A stretch of 7,208 bases of DNA from Thermoplasmata archaeon (GTDB taxonomy: Archaea; Thermoplasmatota; Thermoplasmata; Thermoplasmatales; Thermoplasmataceae): positions 1-7,208 of the forward strand of contig JAJZOT010000076.1 in assembly GCA_021847855.1 (NCBI GenBank). Reading direction: 5' to 3'. The notes under the pieces are model-generated. The model was not told where the DNA came from. It saw nothing but the letters and a program-made list of their open reading frames with translations, and made no database searches. Below, piece by piece: positions 1 through 4,721 of this stretch. Position numbers and translations under genes: made by a program. The number at the start of each line of letters is the position of its first letter. Positions within the stretch are counted from its first letter, which is position 1.

Positions 1-247
1 AATCTGAAACATCAAACTCAACAAGCCGGGTATCCTCGAAATTCAGGTAATGAAAATTCTCTATCGTTTGCATAAATTGCCTGAGAAGCGTACTTTTGCC
101 ACACCTCCTTATTCCGGATATTATTAGAGCGTGTGGCAAGTTTATGGCAATGTTGTTAAGCCTTTCTCTGGGTATTCCAGTCTCCATTGCCGTAATTTCT
201 TCTTTTTGTGTTTTCACTACTTCTTGCAGGGCATCTCTGAGCATCAT
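1..247 (-). CDS. AAA ATPase, AAA_14/DUF4143 type (N-terminal part, truncated by window edge)
   Basis: This is a partial gene read on the minus strand; only about 82 N-terminal residues are inside the window. A leading helix of about 35 charged residues is followed by a P-loop, SGIRRCGKSTLL (residues 44-55; lysine 51 and serine 52 are the nucleotide-binding pair). Then comes YLNFEDTRL near residues 68-76, which is typical of archaeal AAA_14 ATPases that usually continue into a DUF4143 domain and total about 400 residues. These proteins are multicopy in Thermoplasmatales and their cellular role is poorly known. Two adjacent ATG codons (245-247 and 242-244) can start it; an in-frame TAA lies two codons upstream, so the start is well bounded. 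It is divergent from the threonine dehydrogenase gene. The family call is firm for the P-loop and good for the subfamily. The catalytic part beyond Walker A cannot be judged. Confidence 0.8.
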   Translation of the reverse strand, partial: MMLRDALQEVVKTQKEEITAMETGIPRERLNNIAINLPHALIISGIRRCGKSTLLRQFMQTIENFHYLNFEDTRLVEFDVSD

Positions 248-294
248 TAATTACAATGATCATTATTAATGAATAAACCTTTTCATTTATAATG
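244..294. repeat. Cluster of CATT/AATG dyads in divergent intergenic region
   Basis: Within 51 bp the words CATT and AATG alternate three times: CATT at 245, 261 and 284, AATG at 255, 268 and 291. This makes two CATT-N3-AATG elements (261-271 and 284-294, 23 bp apart), a CATT-N6-AATG element (245-258) and a 10-bp perfect palindrome AATGATCATT (255-264). A longer inverted repeat, TCATTAAT-N13-ATTAATGA, spans 244-272 and covers the ATPase start codon. The symmetry is visible directly. A role as a protein-binding site is inference, and AT-rich DNA produces such words by chance. Confidence 0.45.
272..278 (-). promoter_or_regulatory. Possible TATA-like element for the AAA ATPase gene
   Basis: On the minus strand this stretch reads GTTTATT and is centred about 27 bp upstream of the first ATG (247). 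That distance would place the transcription start at or next to the start codon, giving a leaderless mRNA. The match to an archaeal TATA box is only moderate and no purine-rich BRE stands out. Confidence 0.25.
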
Positions 295-402
295 CAAACC
301 AATAGTAAATCGAATTGCAAAAATACTGTTACACAAAATTCGGTACACTATCAATGTGATCACTTGATTAAAATTAAAATTCACCGCTTAAGGCATGAAA
401 AA

Positions 403-415
403 TATATTTTTAAAT
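403..415 (+). promoter_or_regulatory. TATA-box region of the threonine dehydrogenase gene
   Basis: A TATATTTTTAAAT stretch is preceded by an A-rich BRE-like run (397-402). Its centre is about 30 bp upstream of the ATG at 441, so transcription would start within a few bases of the start codon. No Shine-Dalgarno sequence is visible before 441, which fits a leaderless transcript. Confidence 0.55.
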
Positions 416-440
416 TCCCGGGATATGCTACTGCATTCTT

Positions 441-1394
441 ATGGTTAAAATTCTTATTACTGGTTCTTTGGGTCAAATAGGCAGTGAACTTGTAACTATT
501 CTTGCAAAACGGTTCGGAAAGTCAAGCATTCTGATGACTGATGTGAAGGAGCCTGCTGTCAAAAACTCTGAGGATGTTGAATTCAGCATTCTTGACGTGA
601 CCAACGCAGACTCTGTCCGCAGTATTGTCAGGGAAAACGGCATTACGGATATTTTCCATCTGGCATCGATTCTTTCCGCAGCCGGGGAAAAGAACCCCCA
701 GAAAGCATTTGCGGTAAATTCAACAGGTACGTTCAACGTGATCGATGCCGCGTCTTCACTTGGCATAAACAGATTAATCATACCAAGCACAATAGGCGTA
801 TTTGGTCCTGAAACTCCACGGGATAATGTCCCTGACATTACCATTACTAGGCCGACTACGATGTATGGCATCACAAAGGTAAGCGCCGAGCTGCTCTCTT
901 CATACTATCACGACAGGTTTGGGCTTGATGTCCGTGGAGTCAGATACCCCGGTATAATCAGCTATCTGACTCCTCCTTCAGCTGGAACCACTGATTATGC
1001 GGTAGACATGTTCTATCACGCTGTAAAACACCAGGAATACACCTGTTATCTCAGCCCTGAAACCACATTGCCTATGATGTACATGCCCGATGCCCTGAAA
1101 TCGCTTCTGAGGCTTTTTGATGCTCCCGCTTCCAGCCTGAAACACCGGCTCGAATACAATATTTCATCCTTCAGTTTCAACCCCCAGGAACTCTATGGAG
1201 AAATAAAACGCCACATCCTTGATTTCAGAGTCCGTTATGAACCGGACTTCCGTGAGGAGATAGCCAAAAACTGGCCCAGAACCCTTGATACAAGTGAAGC
1301 TGCAAAGGACTGGGGATTCTCGCCTGAATACAGTTTCAAGGAAACTGTGTCTGATATGATAGTCAATGTCAGGAAGATTCTTGATCTTGCCTGA
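441..1394 (+). CDS. tdh: L-threonine 3-dehydrogenase, NAD-dependent, SDR/epimerase-like type
   Basis: The predicted enzyme oxidises L-threonine to L-2-amino-3-ketobutyrate with NAD+ in the cytosol, the first step of threonine breakdown towards glycine and acetyl-CoA. The protein has 317 residues and belongs to the extended short-chain dehydrogenase family, not the zinc MDR-type Tdh. The N-terminal Rossmann motif is TGSLGQIG (G8, G11, G14). An acidic residue, D34, ends the second strand and favours NAD over NADP. The catalytic set is S116/T117 in IPSTIGVFGPETP, then Y142 and K146 in MYGITK. The blocks RYPGIISY (168-175), AGTTDYAV (181-188) and LPMMYMPDALK (210-220) closely match the Thermoplasma L-threonine dehydrogenase as I remember it, and set it apart from sugar-nucleotide epimerases. 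The length is normal for the family. The start at 441 puts the glycine motif at the usual distance, and the gene probably has its own leaderless promoter. A generic NAD-dependent epimerase annotation is the main alternative. Confidence 0.9.
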   Translation: MVKILITGSLGQIGSELVTILAKRFGKSSILMTDVKEPAVKNSEDVEFSILDVTNADSVRSIVRENGITDIFHLASILSAAGEKNPQKAFAVNSTGTFNVIDAASSLGINRLIIPSTIGVFGPETPRDNVPDITITRPTTMYGITKVSAELLSSYYHDRFGLDVRGVRYPGIISYLTPPSAGTTDYAVDMFYHAVKHQEYTCYLSPETTLPMMYMPDALKSLLRLFDAPASSLKHRLEYNISSFSFNPQELYGEIKRHILDFRVRYEPDFREEIAKNWPRTLDTSEAAKDWGFSPEYSFKETVSDMIVNVRKILDLA

Positions 1395-1435
1395 ACCGTT
1401 GATATTCGGCAATAACGATTATTAGCTGACAAAGG

Positions 1436-1486
1436 ATGAGGTGCACCGCGAATTTATGCCCCAAATGCGGAAGAGGTGAAAGATGA
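1436..1486 (+). CDS. Possible 16-codon Cys-rich mini-ORF overlapping the ABC ATPase start
   Basis: An ATG at 1436 opens a 16-residue reading frame with C3, C8 and C11 in a CxxxxCPKCG pattern, like one half of a zinc ribbon. Its TGA stop (1484-1486) overlaps the ATG (1483-1485) of the ABC ATPase as ATGA, the usual geometry of translational coupling. The ATPase ribosome site AGAGGTGA lies inside it. AAAGG directly abuts the ATG, too close to act as a normal ribosome site, so translation would need a leaderless transcript from the AT-rich stretch near 1410-1423. I do not recognise it as a known protein; it may be a chance ORF or a degraded zinc-ribbon start. Confidence 0.25.
   Translation: MRCTANLCPKCGRGER
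1472..1479 (+). promoter_or_regulatory. Strong ribosome binding site for the ABC ATPase
   Basis: AGAGGTGA is an almost full complement to the archaeal 16S rRNA 3' end and ends 3 bases before the ATG at 1483. It fixes the ATPase start and shows that this gene is translated from a leadered or internal mRNA position, unlike the neighbouring first genes. Confidence 0.7.
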
Positions 1487-2406
1487 CTGTTCCACTTGAA
1501 TCAATTGCATTGAAAATGACTTACAAATCTAAGGGAAAAGTCAATCCAGCAATAAAGGACTTCAGTTTCAGCGTGAAAAATAACAGCATCTTTTCTATTC
1601 TTGGCAGGAATGGTTCCGGTAAGACCACGTTCGTAAAAATTTCCACCACGCAGCTGCGGCCGGATTCCGGAAGCATAAAGATATTCGGACGCGACGTTGT
1701 TGAAGAAGATCAGGAAGTCAGGAAAATAATATCCCTTGTTCCTCAGGAGAGCAGGCCTTTTCCGTTTCTTACACCCTGGGAACATGTATATTATTTCCAG
1801 AAGATGCATGGCAATACAAGAGAAGGGTCCAAGGAGAGGGCACAATTTGTCATGGACCTTCTCGACATGGAATCATTCTGTGATACGGAATGTGTTAACC
1901 TCTCCGGAGGCCAGAAGCAACTGACCATGGTTGCAATGGCTTTTTCCCTGGATTCTCAGATATATTTTCTGGATGAACCCACCATAGGGCTTGATATAAT
2001 AACGAGGAAGAGGGTCTGGGAAGCCATAATGGGCGTAAAAAAGAAGGGCAAGACAATAATCCTGACAACACATTACCTGGATGAAGCAGCATACCTCAGC
2101 GACGAGATATGTGTTGTAAGCAGGGGAAAGCTTGCTAAACAGGGAACCCTGGATGAACTGAGGTCTTCATTGAAGCATGATACAAGAATAATCATCAGGG
2201 ATAGTGACTCCAGAGATAAACTGGCAAAATACGGGAAAGTGACTCATGACAACAGGGGAACGGTTCTCTACACCGATCACGATGCAGTCGAGTCGATACT
2301 GTCGGATAAGTCCATAAGAAAAGACAAACTGGAACTCGGCCCCGTTGGCTTGGACGATGTATTTATATCCCTTGTGGGGGAAACTATTGAGGTTGATGAA
2401 AATTGA
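1483..2406 (+). CDS. ABC-2 type exporter, ATP-binding protein
   Basis: This is the cytoplasmic ATPase subunit of an ABC export system, of the CcmA/NatA/DrrA kind; the substrate is unknown. The 307-residue protein has Walker A GRNGSGKT (41-48), Q-loop Q88 in VPQES, signature LSGGQ (140-144), Walker B IYFLDEP (160-166, catalytic E165), D-loop GLD (169-171) and H-loop H197 in TTHYLDEA. Every ATPase motif is intact. The tail from about residue 230 is an accessory C-terminal domain ending in DDVFISLVGE, a common ending in drug or lipid exporters of this class. The start is set by the strong ribosome site just upstream. The stop overlaps the start of the permease gene by four bases (TTGA), so the two are surely one transcription unit and probably one complex of two ATPases with two permeases. 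DrrA-like drug export is one possibility but cannot be decided from sequence. Confidence 0.93.
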   Translation: MTVPLESIALKMTYKSKGKVNPAIKDFSFSVKNNSIFSILGRNGSGKTTFVKISTTQLRPDSGSIKIFGRDVVEEDQEVRKIISLVPQESRPFPFLTPWEHVYYFQKMHGNTREGSKERAQFVMDLLDMESFCDTECVNLSGGQKQLTMVAMAFSLDSQIYFLDEPTIGLDIITRKRVWEAIMGVKKKGKTIILTTHYLDEAAYLSDEICVVSRGKLAKQGTLDELRSSLKHDTRIIIRDSDSRDKLAKYGKVTHDNRGTVLYTDHDAVESILSDKSIRKDKLELGPVGLDDVFISLVGETIEVDEN

Positions 2407-3140
2407 AGAACCAGATTCGATCGATATCAAGTCTGAATGCCATAAACGGCCTTTATCCACTTCTCAGGAGACCATTCGCCCTTGTTGCAATACTTTCAAC
2501 GCCATTTTCGTTTCTCTTCTTCATATACCTGTTCGGAGGACCTTCAAAAATACTGATTGCCTCACTGGGTGGCCTGTTGTTCACTATTGTGAATGCCGCC
2601 ACTATGCTGCAGACGGACCTTCTTTTTTATAAACTTGACCTGAAATTTCAGCAGATGATTGCGGCTTCACCCATTAGCCCGATGACCTACACTATTGGCC
2701 TGGCTACCGGAAATATCCTCTTCACCCTCCCCGGACTCGTAATATTCATGGCCATTGTGATCTATGTATCGCACATCGGGGTATTACAGATACTCGCTCT
2801 CTCAGCAACTCTTCTGGTGACCTGGATAATTTTCTCCATGTTTTCATTCCTGGTGTCAACTAGAGTTAGGGAAATGAGAGATATATGGCCTATATCAGTA
2901 ATGTTCTCCATAATATTCGGAGTGATTCCCCCGATATATTATCCGATCAGTATTCTCCCTCAGGAGGTCCAGTACGTGGCTTACATGGTTCCTACCACAT
3001 GGGCGGCGCTGATACTCAAGGGAATAATCTACACAGGATTTTCCTCCATTGTGTTTCCCTCAGTGGTATTTGTGCTTGAAATGATTGGCGTTCTGGCATT
3101 TACCTACAGGTTTTCCGACTGGAAGAATAACAGGACGTGA
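2403..3140 (+). CDS. ABC-2 type transporter permease
   Basis: This is the membrane subunit that pairs with the upstream ATPase. The 245-residue protein has about six hydrophobic segments: roughly 25-44, 48-68, 97-120, 127-151, 161-183 and 212-235. A short amphipathic N-terminal stretch precedes the first. The loop after the fifth segment, YPISILPQEVQYVAYMVPTTW (starting near residue 180), is the usual ABC2_membrane signature region found in NodJ/DrrB-type permeases. Length and topology are normal for the family. The start is a TTG overlapping the ATPase stop, preceded by GAGGTTGATG (2389-2398) as a plausible ribosome site. The residues after this start (LNAINGLYPLLRRPF) fit the family's N-terminus, so no later start is needed. 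The exported substrate is unknown. The gene converges on the regulator gene with 43 bp between them. Confidence 0.9.
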   Translation: MKNQIRSISSLNAINGLYPLLRRPFALVAILSTPFSFLFFIYLFGGPSKILIASLGGLLFTIVNAATMLQTDLLFYKLDLKFQQMIAASPISPMTYTIGLATGNILFTLPGLVIFMAIVIYVSHIGVLQILALSATLLVTWIIFSMFSFLVSTRVREMRDIWPISVMFSIIFGVIPPIYYPISILPQEVQYVAYMVPTTWAALILKGIIYTGFSSIVFPSVVFVLEMIGVLAFTYRFSDWKNNRT

Positions 3141-3151
3141 TCACGCTAAAA

Positions 3152-3159
3152 TTTGTTTT
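3152..3159 (+). terminator. Possible T-tract terminator after the ABC exporter operon
   Basis: TTTGTTTT lies 12 bases after the permease stop, in the 43-bp gap between convergent genes. Archaeal termination often needs only such a T-rich stretch. It is short and interrupted, so the support is weak. Confidence 0.3.
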
Positions 3160-3183
3160 CCCTGATCAAATGGATGCAAACAT

Positions 3184-3861
3184 CTATCCTATGTTCACTT
3201 CGACAACGCACTTGTTATTTCCGTCAGAGAATTTCTCCTTTATCATAAAGTTCTGATCTATGGAATTCTTGATTATTCCCGAACCCAGACTTCCACATAT
3301 TATCTTGTTGTTGTTCTTTGCGAGCTCATAGAAAATACAGTTATGTCGAACTATGCGCACGACATCGTCCGTGATCTCGAGCTTTGCATAATATCCAAGC
3401 TTGTTCAGCGTGGAAACGAATTCCTTAAGCTTTGAGATCTTGTCCTCTCTTGTAATGGAAATGGCTGAATCAGCTTTCCTCCATCCGGATTCTGTAACAA
3501 TTTTATCTGCAACCTTTCCGAGAATGAGGTTGACCTTATCCCTTCCGAATTCACTCTCGATCTCGTCAACAAGCATTGTCGCAAAAGAGATGTATCTCTT
3601 TGGAAGGAGACTGAATCCTTTTTCCGTGAGTTCGTAAAATTTCCTGGGCCTTCCGGCTTTTCCTCCTCTGAAGAAAGAGTGCACATAACCCTTCATCTCC
3701 AGGGTTTCCATGTGTTCCTTTACAGCAGTCTTATTTATCTTGAGGAGATGTGAGAGATCGTCCATGCTCCTCTCGGCAAAACTCAATTCCGTAATTATGT
3801 TACCCTTAACGTTGCCCAGAAGCCCGCTGAGATCATCTGCTCCTTCGTGGACTGCTTCCAT
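3184..3861 (-). CDS. SufR-like winged-helix transcriptional regulator with three C-terminal cysteines
   Basis: This is probably a DNA-binding repressor that senses Fe-S cluster status and controls the divergent suf operon. From the ATG at 3861 the protein has 225 residues. A winged helix-turn-helix fills about residues 12-85; the recognition helix is near 43-57 (INKTAVKEHMETLEMKG) and the wing carries GRPRKFYELTEKG (70-82), a hallmark of SufR/ArsR-like regulators. The central part (about 95-165) is probably for dimerisation. The C-terminal part has C175 in RHNC, C189 and C218, a C-X13-C-X28-C spacing. SufR proteins, as I recall them, start this motif with HNCP, have a second Cys 12-13 residues later and a last Cys about 28 residues after that, plus a further Cys that is missing here. 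Length and divergent placement also fit SufR. An in-frame TTG at 3870 could add three residues. Cluster binding is inferred. A generic MarR/ArsR-family regulator is the alternative. Confidence 0.8.
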   Translation of the reverse strand: MEAVHEGADDLSGLLGNVKGNIITELSFAERSMDDLSHLLKINKTAVKEHMETLEMKGYVHSFFRGGKAGRPRKFYELTEKGFSLLPKRYISFATMLVDEIESEFGRDKVNLILGKVADKIVTESGWRKADSAISITREDKISKLKEFVSTLNKLGYYAKLEITDDVVRIVRHNCIFYELAKNNNKIICGSLGSGIIKNSIDQNFMIKEKFSDGNNKCVVEVNIG

Positions 3862-3888
3862 ATTGATCAAGTAGATACATGCGGATTG

Positions 3889-3901
3889 GATATATATAAT
3901 T
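3889..3901 (-). promoter_or_regulatory. TATA-box region for the SufR-like regulator (nearly palindromic)
   Basis: Read on the minus strand this stretch contains TTATATATATCC. Its centre is about 26 bp before position 3869, so transcription would start a few bases before, or at, the regulator start codons (TTG 3870, ATG 3861). TATATATA is self-complementary, so the element could also load TBP in the sufC direction, which would start RNA near 3920. Confidence 0.5.
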
Positions 3902-3908
3902 TAGTCAG

Positions 3909-3932
3909 TTTAAACATATGAAAGTGTTTAAA
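3909..3932. promoter_or_regulatory. Perfect inverted repeat, candidate operator of the suf divergon
   Basis: Two perfect 8-bp arms, TTTAAACA (3909-3916) and TGTTTAAA (3925-3932), flank an 8-bp spacer. The right arm overlaps the sufC TATA box (3927-3935). The left arm is also part of a self-complementary GTTTAAAC (3908-3915). The site lies in the 97-bp divergent region between the regulator and sufC, where an autoregulated SufR-type repressor would be expected to bind. Binding is inferred; symmetry and position are seen. Confidence 0.55.
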
Positions 3933-3935
3933 TAT
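3927..3935 (+). promoter_or_regulatory. TATA box of the sufCBD operon
   Basis: TTTAAATAT matches the archaeal TATA consensus almost perfectly, with a GAAAG purine run just upstream (3920-3924) as a possible BRE. Its centre is 26-28 bp upstream of 3957-3959, which places the transcription start at or next to the GTG start of sufC and predicts a leaderless message. Confidence 0.6.
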
Positions 3936-3958
3936 GGTATTTGCATCGTTTCCGTAAG

Positions 3959-4708
3959 GTGCCAACATTGCCGGAACTAGCAATCAGGGAACTCAGTGCT
4001 TCAGTTGAAAATAAACAGATACTTAAGGGAGTGAATTTAACAGTCAGAGGCGGGGAAATCCATGCCCTGATGGGACCAAACGGTGCTGGAAAGAGCACAT
4101 TGGGGAATGTCCTCATAGGGCATCCGAATTATCAGATAACGGGCGGTACAATAGAACTCAACGGTACTGATCTCACGCACAAGACGCCTGAAGAAAGGGC
4201 ACGAGCCGGACTGTTTCTTGCATTCCAGAGTCCGGTCGCTGTGGTTGGCGTAAAGCTGTCCACTTTCCTGAGAACAGCCTACAGGCAGGTTCATCCGGAA
4301 GATAAGGTGAGCCTTCAGCAGTTTTATGACCGGATGAAGGTACACATGAGGAGAGTCGGTCTTGACGAGTCATTCATGTCCAGATCGGTAAACGACGGTT
4401 TCTCCGGTGGAGAAAGAAAGAGATTCGAGATACTTCAGATGGTTATGCTGAGACCGAAGATTGTCATACTGGACGAGATCGATTCCGGTCTTGACGTTGA
4501 CGCCCTTAAACTGGTTGCAGATGAGATCAGTGAATATTACAATGATGAGGTCGGGTTCCTGATAATCACACACTACCAGAGGATATTGAAGAACATAGCG
4601 CCTCAGTTCGTCCACATCCTCATAGATGGAAAGGTAGCGATGGACGGGAACAGGGATCTTTCACTCAGAATAGAAGAGGAAGGCTACGACTGGATTAAGA
4701 ATGCATAA
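3959..4708 (+). CDS. sufC: Fe-S cluster assembly ATPase SufC
   Basis: SufC is the ABC-type ATPase that binds SufB and SufD and powers Fe-S cluster assembly on that scaffold; it is soluble and has no membrane partner. With a GTG start the protein has 249 residues. It has Walker A GPNGAGKST (39-47), Q-loop Q90 in AFQSP, signature FSGGERKR (148-155), Walker B IVILDEIDSGLD (168-179) and H-loop H205 in ITHYQR. The SGGE(R/K)KR signature and DEIDSGLDVDAL are specific to SufC among ABC ATPases. No ATG is suitable. GTG at 3959 fits a leaderless mRNA from the TATA box at 3927; TTG at 3968 would have AAGGTG (3956-3961) as ribosome site and gives an N-terminus nearer the family norm; TTG at 3941 is also open but less likely. 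sufB follows after 13 bp. The family call is firm; the exact start is uncertain by a few codons. Confidence 0.95.
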   Translation: MPTLPELAIRELSASVENKQILKGVNLTVRGGEIHALMGPNGAGKSTLGNVLIGHPNYQITGGTIELNGTDLTHKTPEERARAGLFLAFQSPVAVVGVKLSTFLRTAYRQVHPEDKVSLQQFYDRMKVHMRRVGLDESFMSRSVNDGFSGGERKRFEILQMVMLRPKIVILDEIDSGLDVDALKLVADEISEYYNDEVGFLIITHYQRILKNIAPQFVHILIDGKVAMDGNRDLSLRIEEEGYDWIKNA

Positions 4709-4714
4709 GGGGGA
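4707..4714 (+). promoter_or_regulatory. Ribosome binding site of sufB
   Basis: AAGGGGGA overlaps the sufC stop codon and ends 7 bases before the ATG at 4722. That spacing favours 4722 as the sufB start over the in-frame ATG codons at 4716 (too close) and 4701 (upstream of the site). Confidence 0.55.
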
Positions 4715-4721
4715 TATGAAT

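Noticed and set aside
292..480. 62-codon plus-strand frame starting in the intergenic region and running into tdh
   Set aside because: It overlaps the tdh start in another frame and spans the tdh TATA box. It has no recognisable domain, and its composition is what AT-rich intergenic DNA gives.
473..874. 133-codon minus-strand frame inside tdh
   Set aside because: It is antisense to a well-supported enzyme gene with intact motifs, and I see no domain or ribosome site of its own.
1411..1423. AATAA-CGA-TTATT hairpin after tdh as a terminator
   Set aside because: The stem is five A/T pairs only and has no T-tract. The stretch could equally be a weak TATA region for the exporter operon.
1501..1845. 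114-codon minus-strand frame inside the ABC ATPase gene
   Set aside because: It is a shadow of a conserved ATPase and has no recognisable motif.
3137..3144. GTGATCAC palindrome at the permease stop as a terminator or operator
   Set aside because: It is 8 bp with no loop, overlaps coding sequence, and has no promoter nearby on either strand.
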